Of a DNA stretch of 64,000 nt, positions 16,812-25,317 are shown one piece after another (the first letter of the stretch is position 1; each line of letters begins with the position of its first letter). The position numbers and the translations under genes were made by a program. Under the pieces are notes generated by a model. It did not search any database. It was not told where the DNA came from and saw only the letters and a program-made list of their open reading frames with translations. The DNA comes from Clostridium_AD sp937920395 (GTDB lineage: Bacteria; Bacillota; Clostridia; Clostridiales; Clostridiaceae), in contig DAVZGP010000009.1 in assembly GCA_052274345.1 (NCBI GenBank), forward strand, positions 18,551 through 82,550. Direction: 5' to 3'.

Positions 16812-17930
16812 ATGAAATTTTTACAAAACTTAAGACTTAATAAAAAGCTTTTAAGAGAATTAGATTATATTACAATTATAAGTGCGACTTGCATCGTGAT
16901 TTTTGGATGTATAAATATTTATAGTGCTAAATACAAGAGTGGTACTGGAAATTATTATCTTGAAAAGCAAATTGCATCTATGTTATTAGGTCTTATTGTA
17001 GTATATTTCCTTTTAGTATTTGATTATATGATAATAGAAAATTACGCTGTTATAATATATTGGGCTGGCGTTTTATTATTAATAATTGGTGATATATTTG
17101 GAAAAGTTACCAATGGTGCTAATTCTTGGATAAATTTTGGTCCGATTAATTTACAACCATCAGAATTTGCAAAAATAGGCATGATAATAATGATTGCAAA
17201 GCAATTAGATGAAATGGAAGGTAAAATTAACAATCTTAAAAATTTGCTTATACTAATAGGTTATGCTGCCGTGCCAATGATTTTAATTGTTATTCAACCA
17301 GATATGGGAATGACTATGGTTAGTTTTTTCATAGTACTTGGAATATTCTTTTGTATAGGTCTTGATAAAAAAATAATAATTGGAGGAATAACATCAATTT
17401 TTATCTTAGTTGTAGGTGCATGGAATTCACCAATTTTTCAAAGTTATTGGAAAGGGAGACTTACATCTTTTTTACATCCAGAGAAAAATGCAAGTGGTTC
17501 TGGACTTCAGCTTATCCAATCAAAACTTGCAATAGGTTCAGGCGGATTTTTGGGACGTGGATTTGGAAAAGGCGTGCAATTTAATTCTGTTCCAGAAAAT
17601 CATACTGATTTTATTTTTGCTGTTTTAGCAGAAGAGTGGGGATTTATTGGTGCTTTTGTATTGCTATTATTATATGGTATTCTTATATATAGATTAATAA
17701 AAATTGCGAAAGGTTCTAAAGATATTTTTGGAACTGTATTGTGTATAGGGTTTATATCTAATTTGTTGTTTTCAATAATGCAAAATATTGGTATGACTAT
17801 GGGGCTTATGCCTATTACAGGAATAACACTTCCATTTATGAGTTATGGCGGAAGTTCACTCCTAACAAGCTTTATAGCATTAGGACTTGTTTTAAATGTA
17901 GGGATGAGAAGAAAGAAAATAAACTTTTGA
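16812..17930 (+). CDS. rodA: RodA-type SEDS peptidoglycan glycosyltransferase
   Basis: A polytopic membrane enzyme (about ten segments, 372 residues) that polymerises lipid II during elongation. SEDS hallmarks seen: QPSEFAKIGMIIM, IQPDMGMTMV, FNSVPENHTDFIFAVLAEEWGF and the C-terminal LPFMSYGGSS. The HTDFIF block holds the Asp required for catalysis in the family. Its position after minCDE and the short length favour RodA over FtsW, though the two are close. TGGAGGTTGGTTAAATC precedes the ATG. A cognate class B PBP is not in this window. Confidence 0.9.
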   Translation: MKFLQNLRLNKKLLRELDYITIISATCIVIFGCINIYSAKYKSGTGNYYLEKQIASMLLGLIVVYFLLVFDYMIIENYAVIIYWAGVLLLIIGDIFGKVTNGANSWINFGPINLQPSEFAKIGMIIMIAKQLDEMEGKINNLKNLLILIGYAAVPMILIVIQPDMGMTMVSFFIVLGIFFCIGLDKKIIIGGITSIFILVVGAWNSPIFQSYWKGRLTSFLHPEKNASGSGLQLIQSKLAIGSGGFLGRGFGKGVQFNSVPENHTDFIFAVLAEEWGFIGAFVLLLLYGILIYRLIKIAKGSKDIFGTVLCIGFISNLLFSIMQNIGMTMGLMPITGITLPFMSYGGSSLLTSFIALGLVLNVGMRRKKINF

Positions 17931-17997
17931 TGATATTTCATCACAATATGCGATGAGTTAATATATTTTAGTGAAAATTATATTAAGGGGGAAAAAT

Positions 17998-18372
17998 ATG
18001 AGAATAGCATTAGTAGCACATGATAAAAAGAAGGAAGATATGATTGATTTTGCAAAAAGATATAAGGATATTTTAGCTAAACATGAGTTATATGGGACTG
18101 GTACAACAGGAAAATTAATAAATGAAGAGGTTGGTCTTCCAGTCACTAGATTTTTATCAGGACCACTTGGAGGCGATCAGCAAATAGGTGCTAAGCTTGC
18201 TCAGGGTGAAATGGATATGATAATTTTCCTTCGAGATCCACTAACACCTCAACCCCATGAACCAGATATTTCAGCACTTCTTAGATTATGTGATGTACAT
18301 TGTATTCCGCTTGCTACAAATCTAGGTACAGCTGAAGTTTTAATGAGAAGTTTAAAAGATAGAGAATATTAA
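17998..18372 (+). CDS. mgsA: Methylglyoxal synthase
   Basis: Converts dihydroxyacetone phosphate to methylglyoxal and phosphate, a glycolytic bypass used when phosphate is short. Family blocks: ALVAHDKKK at the N-terminus, GTGTTGKLI (phosphate binding), SGPLGGDQQIGA and the catalytic Asp in FLRDPL, with PHEPDISAL near the end. I chose ATG 17998 (124 residues), which has AGGGGGA 5 bases upstream; a longer in-frame start at 17971 is not needed. The place after rodA is the usual one in clostridia. Confidence 0.95.
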   Translation: MRIALVAHDKKKEDMIDFAKRYKDILAKHELYGTGTTGKLINEEVGLPVTRFLSGPLGGDQQIGAKLAQGEMDMIIFLRDPLTPQPHEPDISALLRLCDVHCIPLATNLGTAEVLMRSLKDREY

Positions 18373-18388
18373 TAACATATGTTAGGTG

Positions 18389-18418
18389 AGTGCTGCAATT
18401 TTGCAGTACTTTTTTTAT
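18389..18418 (+). terminator. Terminator after mgsA
   Basis: AGTGCTGCAA-TT-TTGCAGTACT hairpin with one imperfect pair, then TTTTTTATTT. Confidence 0.9.
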
Positions 18419-18514
18419 TTTAGATGATTAATATATATTTTTATTATAATTTGTAATATAAATGATGAAAATTAAATATATATAAAGAGTAAAAGATTGT
18501 ATAAGGAGGAGCAA

Positions 18515-18919
18515 ATGGGGAATTATAATACGCAGTATCAAAGCTATTATAATAATTTAGCTAGAAAGCAAAGGGGCACAAATAAATTTCATAGTGAAAA
18601 AAATAAATTCCATAGTGGAAAAAACAAACAAGACACAATATCAAATTTATATTTAAAGAGATTAACAAGAGAGTTAATTGGAGTACTTATATTATTTATT
18701 TTTGTTTTGCTTCTCAAAGTAGTTATTACACCAAAAACACAAATTGTATATAATTATTCTAAGGAAGCGATAAATAAGAAATATAATTATAGTACATTAA
18801 TTGGAAAAGCTAAGGATATTAGATTTAAAAATGTAGAAACAATTACGATAAAGTTTTTAGATAAAGTTAAAAGCATAATACCTAATGAAAATGGAATAAA
18901 CAATAATATTAATTTTTAG
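18515..18919 (+). CDS. Single-pass membrane protein at the spoIVFA position, lacking a peptidase-like domain
   Basis: 134 residues: a polar N-terminus with Gln/Asn/Tyr and a tandem KFHSxKN repeat, the conserved-looking YLKRLTREL just before one membrane segment (~residues 55-72), and an ~60-residue outer tail (VITPKTQIVYNYSKEAINKKY). Directly downstream lies spoIVFB. In Bacillus and several clostridia this slot holds SpoIVFA or a SpoIVFA-like M23 protein that inhibits SpoIVFB. I therefore infer a SpoIVFA-like partner that lacks the M23/LytM domain. AAGGAGG lies 5 bases before ATG 18515. I am sure of the gene, not of its function. Confidence 0.65.
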   Translation: MGNYNTQYQSYYNNLARKQRGTNKFHSEKNKFHSGKNKQDTISNLYLKRLTRELIGVLILFIFVLLLKVVITPKTQIVYNYSKEAINKKYNYSTLIGKAKDIRFKNVETITIKFLDKVKSIIPNENGINNNINF

Positions 18920-18968
18920 TAAAATGGAGTGATTTACAACATCATTAGTAATTGCTTTGGGGGATAAA

Positions 18969-19829
18969 TTGATAAAAATAAGTAAGTTATTTATACCGTA
19001 TATTATTTTGCTAATAGTGTTGGGATTTAAAGGTAAACTAGTAATATCTTTTCTTTTCGTATTCCTCCATGAGTTAATGCATTATATAACTGCAAGAATT
19101 TTAGGCTTTTCTGGTTTTGATATAGAAATACTTCCTGTAGGTGCAGTACTTAAACTTAAAGATTTAGATGAAGCAAATGCAAAAGAAGATTTAATGATTT
19201 CTTTATCAGGACCATTACTAAACTTATTACTTGCACTCATTTTTTATATTCTATTTATAATATTTAAAAGGCCTTATTTTGATTTGATTTGTAATAGTAA
19301 TTTAGCGATAGGTATATTTAATCTTATACCGGCTTTCCCATTAGATGGGGGAAGGGTGCTTCGTGATATACTTAGTTTTAATAATATATATAGAAAGGCT
19401 AATGAGGCAACTATTAGGGTTAGCATGATTCTTGGAAGTGTTTTTATGTTTGTATATTTTGTAAGTGTGTCTGCAAATAGGGGTAATTTTAATTTGGGAT
19501 TAATTTCAATATTTATTTTAATATCTTCAATTAAAGAGAAGGAAAGGATAGTATATTTGATTATGGGCTACATTATTAAGAAAAAATATAGATTCATAAA
19601 ACGAGGATATGTAGAGAATAGAAGTATATCTATTTTTTGTGAGAGAAGTTTATTATATGTTTTAGGAATAATTGATAAAAACAAATATAATTTGTTTACT
19701 ATACTTGATAGAAATATGTGTTTAATCGAGACATTGTGTGAGGAAGAAATAATCGAGGCAATAAAAGTCTATGGTAATATAAGTTTAAGGGAGTACATTG
19801 ATATTAAAAAATTAAAACATATTTTATGA
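18969..19829 (+). CDS. spoIVFB: SpoIVFB-type intramembrane zinc metalloprotease (M50)
   Basis: A site-2 protease; in Bacillus SpoIVFB removes the pro-sequence of pro-sigma K in the mother cell. The zinc motif HELMH lies within the first third, inside a hydrophobic segment, and the second metal motif NLIPAFPLDGGRVLRD follows. There are four to six membrane segments, then a ~90-residue cytoplasmic tail. 286 residues. I prefer the TTG at 18969 (GGGGG 5 bases upstream); TTG 18957 would overlap the ribosome site. The membrane protein just upstream is the likely regulatory partner. Confidence 0.88.
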   Translation: MIKISKLFIPYIILLIVLGFKGKLVISFLFVFLHELMHYITARILGFSGFDIEILPVGAVLKLKDLDEANAKEDLMISLSGPLLNLLLALIFYILFIIFKRPYFDLICNSNLAIGIFNLIPAFPLDGGRVLRDILSFNNIYRKANEATIRVSMILGSVFMFVYFVSVSANRGNFNLGLISIFILISSIKEKERIVYLIMGYIIKKKYRFIKRGYVENRSISIFCERSLLYVLGIIDKNKYNLFTILDRNMCLIETLCEEEIIEAIKVYGNISLREYIDIKKLKHIL

Positions 19830-19849
19830 TATTTCTTATATCAAAATGG

Positions 19850-19880
19850 TCAACCTATTATTAGGTTGATTATTTTATTT
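19850..19880 (+). terminator. Terminator after spoIVFB
   Basis: TCAACCTA / TAGGTTGA stem with 4-base loop, then TTATTTTATTTTA. Confidence 0.7.
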
Positions 19881-19991
19881 TAAATGATAAAATTTTTAGT
19901 TTTGAGATTTAAGACTCATGTGTTAAAATAAAATAATGTAATGAACGTAAACTATTATTTACTTTAGATGAAAAAACGAGGAGTGGTTTCT

Positions 19992-21845
19992 ATGAATAAA
20001 ATTTCCGATGATATCTTATTTAAGGTTGAAAAACCCGCTAGATATATAGGTGGAGAACTAAATTGTTGTTATAAAGATATAGATAAAATTGATATAAGAT
20101 TTGCTTTTTGTTTTCCAGATGTGTACGAAGTGGGCATGTCACATTTAGGAAGTAGAATACTTTATCATGTATTGAATGAAAGAGTTGATACTTATTGTGA
20201 AAGAGCTTTTGCACCTTGGCCAGATATGGAAAAACAAATGAGAGATAACGATATAGCTTTGTATGCACTAGAGAGTAAGGATCCTTTAAACAAATTTGAT
20301 TTTTTAGGATTTACGCTTCAGTATGAGATGAGTTACACAAATATTCTTAATATGCTTGATATGTCAGGCATTACTATAAGAGCATCTAAGAGAGGCGAGG
20401 ATGAGCCTATAATTATGGCTGGTGGTCCCTGCGCCTATAACCCTGAACCTTTATACGATATAGTTGATTTCTTTGAACTTGGTGATGGTGAGGAAATAAT
20501 GAATGAAGTATTGGATGTTTATAAAAATCATAAAGGCACAAAAAAAGAATTTTTAAGAGAAATATCTAAAATAAGGGGAGTATATGTTCCTTCATTATAT
20601 GACGTATCTTATAATGATGATAACACAATTTGCGAATTTAAACCTAAATATGATGATGTTCCAAGTAGTGTTAAGAAAAGATTTGTAGTAGATTTTGATA
20701 AAGTTGCTTACCCAGAGAAAATAGTAGTTCCATATACTGAAATAGTACATGATAGGGTAATCCTTGAGACATTTAGAGGATGTACAAATGGATGCAGATT
20801 TTGCCAAGCAGGTATGATATATAGACCTGTTAGAGAAAAAAGCACTGCGACTCTTATTGATGAAGCAGATAAATTATTAAAGAGTACTGGATATAGAGAA
20901 ATATCTTTAAGTTCACTGAGCATTTGTGATTATTCTGATATTAAAAACCTTGTAACTACACTTATAGAGAAAAACAAGGCAGATCATGTTAGTGTATCTT
21001 TGCCATCTATTAGGATAAATTCTTTCTCAGTGGACTTAATTAAGGAAATACAAAAGGTGAAAAAAACTGGTATAACTTTTGCACCTGAAGCAGGAACACA
21101 AAGAATGCGAGATATTATAAATAAAGGCGTAACAGTAGAACAAGTATTAGAAGCAGTTAGTAGTGTATTTGCTTCAGGTTGGTCAACTATAAAACTTTAC
21201 TTTATGGTGGGGCTTCCTTATGAGACATTAGAGGATGTACAAGGCATTGCAGAGCTTTCAGATAAAGTTGCAGGTGAATACTTTAAAATTCCAAAGGAAA
21301 CACGAAAAAGAGGATTAAGAGTTACTACAAGTACAGCTATATTTGTACCTAAACCATTTACTCCATTTCAATGGGTACCTCAAAGCAGAATGGAGGATGT
21401 AGTAGAAAAAATAAAAGCAGTTAAGTATGCAATCAAAAGTAAGGCAGTTACATACAATTATCATGAATCGATAGTTTCATATTTAGAGGCAGTTATGGCT
21501 AGAGGAGACAGAAGAATTTGTGATGTTATAATAAGGGCATTTGAAAAAGGTGCAAAATTTGATGGTTGGGGCGAATATTTTAATTTTCAAATATGGAAGG
21601 AAGCAATGGAGGAATGTAATGTTTCAGGAGATTTCTATGCTTATAGGGAAAGAAGTTACGATGAAGTACTTCCTTGGGATTTCATAGATATTGGTGTTAA
21701 TAAAGAGTATTTAATAAATGAAAATGAAAAGGCTAAAAAAGTAGAATTAACTCAAAACTGTAAAGAGGGCTGCACACATTGTGGAGTTAATGTTAACTTT
21801 AAAGAAGGGACGTGTTTTAAAGGTGCGTTATTTAATCAAGTATAG
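19992..21845 (+). CDS. Uncharacterised radical SAM protein with N-terminal B12-binding-like domain (TIGR03960-type)
   Basis: 617 residues. The N-terminal ~230 residues resemble a cobalamin-binding fold (FPDVYEVGMSHLGSRIL, MAGGPCAYNPEP, DFFELGDGEE). The radical SAM core follows with the cluster motif RGCTNGCRFCQAG and later FMVGLPYETLEDV. The tail has a Cys cluster (CKEGCTHCGV) that may hold a second iron-sulfur cluster. The reaction and substrate are unknown for this family. ATG 19992 is chosen for GAGGAG 8 bases upstream; 19968 has no site. It overlaps the next gene, its usual partner, by 23 bases. Confidence 0.85.
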   Translation: MNKISDDILFKVEKPARYIGGELNCCYKDIDKIDIRFAFCFPDVYEVGMSHLGSRILYHVLNERVDTYCERAFAPWPDMEKQMRDNDIALYALESKDPLNKFDFLGFTLQYEMSYTNILNMLDMSGITIRASKRGEDEPIIMAGGPCAYNPEPLYDIVDFFELGDGEEIMNEVLDVYKNHKGTKKEFLREISKIRGVYVPSLYDVSYNDDNTICEFKPKYDDVPSSVKKRFVVDFDKVAYPEKIVVPYTEIVHDRVILETFRGCTNGCRFCQAGMIYRPVREKSTATLIDEADKLLKSTGYREISLSSLSICDYSDIKNLVTTLIEKNKADHVSVSLPSIRINSFSVDLIKEIQKVKKTGITFAPEAGTQRMRDIINKGVTVEQVLEAVSSVFASGWSTIKLYFMVGLPYETLEDVQGIAELSDKVAGEYFKIPKETRKRGLRVTTSTAIFVPKPFTPFQWVPQSRMEDVVEKIKAVKYAIKSKAVTYNYHESIVSYLEAVMARGDRRICDVIIRAFEKGAKFDGWGEYFNFQIWKEAMEECNVSGDFYAYRERSYDEVLPWDFIDIGVNKEYLINENEKAKKVELTQNCKEGCTHCGVNVNFKEGTCFKGALFNQV

Positions 21846-22524
21846 TAAGAAAAGTGAGATTAAATTTGTTGCTCACTTAGATTTAATGAGAACTATCCAA
21901 AAGATAATTAAAAGGTCAGAACTTCCAATAGGGTATTCAAAAGGATTTAATCCTCACATGGCAGTATCAATTGCGCAACCATTGTCAGTGGGGGTACATT
22001 CAAATGGTGAATATATGGATGTGGTACTTAATGAAGATATTAACGAAGAATATATTATGAATAAAATGAACGAGAACACACCACGTGGAATTGAAATTTT
22101 AGATGTTGTTAAAGTAATTCCTGTTGAGGGAACAAAGATAAAACAGGCTATGGCAATTATTGATGCAGCTAGATACACTATTAAATTTAAATGTACTAAT
22201 ATAGAAGGTATTAAAGAAAAAATGGATGAACTAGATGCAATAGACAAATGGAATATTATTAAAACCAGTAAAAAAAGTGGAGAAAAGTTGATTAATATAA
22301 AACAATTTATTCATGAGTTCGATTATAGCGTAGATGATTTTGTTATGTGTATTAAAGTCCTTATTTCTTGTGGTAGTCGTGATAATTTATCTGCTAGTCT
22401 ACTATGTGAATATATGGAGCAAAACTTAGAGTTTATTAATAAAGAGACTTTTATTGATATAACTCGCGAGGAAATGTATGCATATAAAGATGAAAAATTA
22501 GTCACTCTTAGCGAGTTTTTCTAA
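21823..22524 (+). CDS. Radical SAM-linked protein (DUF2344 / TIGR03936-type)
   Basis: The product begins VRYLIKYSKKSEIKFVAHLDLMRTIQK, matching the start of the DUF2344 family, which is nearly always next to or fused with the radical SAM protein found just upstream. 233 residues. I chose GTG 21823, inside the end of the previous gene; the only upstream purine-rich site (GAAGGGA) is ~12 bases away, so the start is not certain. Other motifs: RSELPIGYSKGFNPHM, AQPLSVGVHSNGEYMD. Function unknown; tight coupling suggests it presents or binds the substrate of the radical SAM enzyme. Confidence 0.82.
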   Translation: MRYLIKYSKKSEIKFVAHLDLMRTIQKIIKRSELPIGYSKGFNPHMAVSIAQPLSVGVHSNGEYMDVVLNEDINEEYIMNKMNENTPRGIEILDVVKVIPVEGTKIKQAMAIIDAARYTIKFKCTNIEGIKEKMDELDAIDKWNIIKTSKKSGEKLINIKQFIHEFDYSVDDFVMCIKVLISCGSRDNLSASLLCEYMEQNLEFINKETFIDITREEMYAYKDEKLVTLSEFF

Positions 22525-22549
22525 AATAGTAAAATAGGAGTGGGTTGAA

Positions 22550-23992
22550 ATGAAAGAAATATATATTGAAAGGCAAGAAGAAATACTTAGAATAGCAATA
22601 AAGGAAAATAACAAACTAAAGGAATGTTTTATAGAAGAAGAGAATAGCGGACCAGTTCCAGGAGAAATATATAAAGGTGTTGTAAAAAATATTGTTCCAG
22701 CGATTAAGTGTGCTTTTATAGATATTGGTCATAATAAAGATTGTTATATGTATCTTGATGAAAAGTTTCATAATACCAAGGTAAAAAAAGGCGATGAACT
22801 TATTGTTGAAGTTTTAAAAGAGGCAATAGATAAAAAAGGGGCAAAAGTTACTAGCGCTTTTGGTATTCCAGGTACTTATTGCGTGGTTGTTAATATGAAT
22901 AAAAATATTAGCTTTTCAAAAAAAATAAACAACAAAGCTTTTGAGACTTTGGTTGAGAGATCATTAATTAAACCAAAGGATATTGGGGTAATGATTAGGA
23001 CTAATGCTGTTCAGGTTGATATTAATACTCTGAATGATGAGGTTGAAGCACTGTATGAGATATATAAGAATGTTATTAACCGAGGTGAATATTCAAGAAA
23101 TCCCATTTTGTTATTTAGTAATGCTGGTGCTTTAAATAGAACCTTACGAGATATTTTAGATAAAAATACTTTCAAAATAGTATTGAATAATGAAAGCGAT
23201 TTTGAGTATACTAAAAAAAACACGCAAACAAGGTCTGATATTGACGTTAAAGTTGAACTTCATAATGAGAGTAGGATGTTATTTGATTATTATGGGATTG
23301 AAAAAGAGTTACTAAGTCTACGTAATCACAGAATTACGTTAAAATGTGGTGGGAATATTGTCATTGATAAAACGGAGGCAATGTACGTAATTGATATAAA
23401 TTCTGGGAAGAATATAAAAAGCCGTTCACTTCAAAAGACTGCACAAACTACTAATATTGAAGCAGCAACAGAAATAGCTAGGCAGATAAGACTTCGAAAT
23501 TTAAGCGGAATCATTATAATAGATTTTATTGATGTTGAGGATCTGGGCGTTAGAAAAAGCATATTAAATGCTCTAAAAGAAGGATTTGAGGACGATAAAA
23601 ATAAGACCGTGATTTATCCATTTACACAGCTTAATTTAGTTCAAATTGCAAGGAGAAGGCGAGGTAAGTCAATATATGAATATATTGAGGAACCTTGTAC
23701 GTTATGCGGTGGTAAGAGTAGTAGGGTTAAATTGTCTTATATCCAATTTTTAATTAGAAGTGAAATTTTTAAGATTAACAGTGAACAGGTTTTATTAGAT
23801 ATCTATATAGAAATTGGTGAAGTTTATAAAAAGGATATCATGGACAATGTTTTAGAATTTGTACGTCAAATAGGGGCTATAGATAATAAAGTTTATGTCA
23901 ATTTTATTCCTCATTTAGAGAAATTCAAAGTAGAATCGCTAATTTTTGCAAATCAAATAAGAAATTTGCAAGCATATAAGATATATGAGTAA
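22550..23992 (+). CDS. rng: Ribonuclease G (RNase E/G family)
   Basis: An endoribonuclease cutting single-stranded RNA in A/U-rich sites. The N-terminal S1 domain is split by inserts (PGEIYKGVVKNIVPAIKCAF). The catalytic region has the metal-binding Asp pair in VIDINSG and IIIIDFIDVED and the RNA-sensor Arg cluster RRRRGKS. CTLCGG (about residues 382-387) corresponds to the zinc-link motif that joins two subunits. 480 residues, as in short RNase G. GGAGTGGGTTGAA precedes the ATG. Located before the L21 operon, a conserved clostridial order. Confidence 0.93.
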   Translation: MKEIYIERQEEILRIAIKENNKLKECFIEEENSGPVPGEIYKGVVKNIVPAIKCAFIDIGHNKDCYMYLDEKFHNTKVKKGDELIVEVLKEAIDKKGAKVTSAFGIPGTYCVVVNMNKNISFSKKINNKAFETLVERSLIKPKDIGVMIRTNAVQVDINTLNDEVEALYEIYKNVINRGEYSRNPILLFSNAGALNRTLRDILDKNTFKIVLNNESDFEYTKKNTQTRSDIDVKVELHNESRMLFDYYGIEKELLSLRNHRITLKCGGNIVIDKTEAMYVIDINSGKNIKSRSLQKTAQTTNIEAATEIARQIRLRNLSGIIIIDFIDVEDLGVRKSILNALKEGFEDDKNKTVIYPFTQLNLVQIARRRRGKSIYEYIEEPCTLCGGKSSRVKLSYIQFLIRSEIFKINSEQVLLDIYIEIGEVYKKDIMDNVLEFVRQIGAIDNKVYVNFIPHLEKFKVESLIFANQIRNLQAYKIYE

Positions 23993-23998
23993 ATATGC

Positions 23999-24027
23999 TT
24001 TACAAACATGTCTGTGTATGTTAAAAT
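23999..24027 (+). promoter_or_regulatory. Promoter of the rplU-prp-rpmA unit
   Basis: TTTACA (23999-24004), 17-base spacer, TAAAAT (24022-24027), just upstream of the L21 leader. Confidence 0.6.
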
Positions 24028-24033
24028 GTCATT

Positions 24034-24118
24034 TGTAGACCGCACACGTAAGGTTATAAACATGCTTATTATTAAGAACTATATAAAGCGTGTACCTGGG
24101 ATGGCGAGACTGGATCAA
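24034..24118 (+). ncRNA. Ribosomal protein L21 leader
   Basis: The 5' leader of rplU carries the elements I associate with the Firmicute L21 leader: GTAGACCGCACACG at the start pairing with GCGTGTAC, then CCTGGGATGGCGAGAC just before the ribosome site. It probably mediates feedback control of the L21/Prp/L27 operon. Boundaries are approximate. Confidence 0.7.
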
Positions 24119-24131
24119 GGAGGTGTATTTT

Positions 24132-24443
24132 ATGTACGCAGTTGTAGTAACTGGTGGAAAACAATACAGAGTTCAAGAAGGAGACGTTTTATTCGTTGAA
24201 AAATTGAATGCTGAAGTTGAAACAACAATTGAGTTAAATGAAGTTCTTGCAGTAGGCAAGGAAGATGGATTGGTAGTTGGAAAACCTGTAGTTGAAGGAG
24301 CTAAAGTTGTTGCTAAAGTATTAGCACAAGGAAAAGCTAAAAAGATTATAGTTTTCAAATTTAAGAGAAAGTTAGATTATAGAAAGAAACAAGGACATAG
24401 ACAATCATATACTAAAATTCAAATCGAGAAGATAGAAGCTTAG
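24132..24443 (+). CDS. rplU: 50S ribosomal protein L21
   Basis: Binds 23S rRNA near domain V and L20. Starts MYAVVVTGGKQYRVQEGDVLFVEKL, the family signature, and ends FKFKRKLDYRKKQGHRQSYTKIQIEKI. 103 residues, standard. ATG 24132 has GGAGGTG 6-8 bases upstream; the longer frame from 24090 runs into the leader RNA and is not used. First gene of the L21-Prp-L27 operon, with gaps of 2 and 4 bases. Confidence 0.97.
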   Translation: MYAVVVTGGKQYRVQEGDVLFVEKLNAEVETTIELNEVLAVGKEDGLVVGKPVVEGAKVVAKVLAQGKAKKIIVFKFKRKLDYRKKQGHRQSYTKIQIEKIEA

Positions 24444-24445
24444 TT

Positions 24446-24778
24446 ATGGTTAAAGTTGGATTTGTTCGAAGTCTAGGTAATATAGTTTCTTTTAAAATAA
24501 AAGGTCATGCAGAGCCTAAAGAAAAACAGTTGGATGTGGATTTAATTTGTAGTGCTATTTCAGCAATTTCTCAAACTACGATTATTGGGATTGAGGAAGT
24601 TTTAAAAATTAAAGCAAAGTATGATATAGATGATGGATTTTTAAATTTAAATTTAGAAAATCAAACTCTAGAAGATATCGAAAGATGTCAAGTTTTACTT
24701 GAAACAATGATACTTGGACTTAAAAGCGTAGAAATTACTTATGGAAAATATATAGAAGTGGAAATAGAGGAGGTGTAA
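24446..24778 (+). CDS. prp: Ribosomal-processing cysteine protease Prp (YsxB)
   Basis: Removes the N-terminal extension of L27 in Firmicutes. The conserved catalytic His is in IKGHAEP and the catalytic Cys in VDLICSAISA. 110 residues. It sits between rplU (2-base gap) and rpmA (4-base gap), and the L27 encoded next does carry the extension, so enzyme and substrate are produced together. The ATG directly follows the rplU stop; translation is coupled. Confidence 0.95.
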   Translation: MVKVGFVRSLGNIVSFKIKGHAEPKEKQLDVDLICSAISAISQTTIIGIEEVLKIKAKYDIDDGFLNLNLENQTLEDIERCQVLLETMILGLKSVEITYGKYIEVEIEEV

Positions 24779-24782
24779 GACT

Positions 24783-25085
24783 ATGTTAGTTATGAATCTA
24801 CAGTTATTTGCTCATAAAAAAGGAGTAGGTAGTACAAGAAATGGTAGAGACAGTGAATCTAAGAGACTTGGAGCTAAACGTGCAGATGGACAATTTGTTC
24901 TTGCAGGTAATATTTTAGTAAGACAAAGAGGAACAAAAATCCATCCAGGAAACAATGTTGGAATAGGTGGAGATGATACTCTTTTCGCTAAAATTAGTGG
25001 AATAGTAAAATTCGAAAGAATGGGAAAGATGAAGAAAAAAGCAAGCGTTTATCCTGTTGATGAAGAAATATCTATTGCTGAGTAA
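24783..25085 (+). CDS. rpmA: 50S ribosomal protein L27 with cleavable N-terminal extension
   Basis: L27 reaches the peptidyl-transferase centre with its N-terminal tail. Here the mature start AHKKGVGSTRNGRDS is preceded by MLVMNLQLF, the Firmicute pro-sequence cut by Prp after the Phe. 100 residues. GAGGAGGTG lies 7 bases before ATG 24783; an internal ATG at 24792 would give the more usual MNLQLF start and is also possible. Confidence 0.96.
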   Translation: MLVMNLQLFAHKKGVGSTRNGRDSESKRLGAKRADGQFVLAGNILVRQRGTKIHPGNNVGIGGDDTLFAKISGIVKFERMGKMKKKASVYPVDEEISIAE

Positions 25086-25090
25086 TTTAA

Positions 25091-25115
25091 GGCACCCTTA
25101 AAGGGTGCTTTTTTA
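25091..25115 (+). terminator. Terminator after rpmA
   Basis: GCACCC-TTAAA-GGGTGC stem-loop followed by TTTTTT. Confidence 0.85.
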
Positions 25116-25317
25116 AAATTCTCTTTTGGAGAATATAAATTAATGAAGTATAAATATAATTTTACATAGAAAACAGAGATAAATGGCAATATATAAATAT
25201 AAAATGTTGGAATTTATATATGCTATTTTGATAATAATAAATTTTATATAATAAAACTTTAATTAAGATTTAAAAAGATTTAAAAAATAGAAAATGCGCT
25301 AAGGTAAGGTGAAATAT

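Noticed and set aside
24008..24199. 63-codon open frame over the L21 leader
   Set aside because: Overlaps the leader RNA and the start of rplU in another frame and has no ribosome site.
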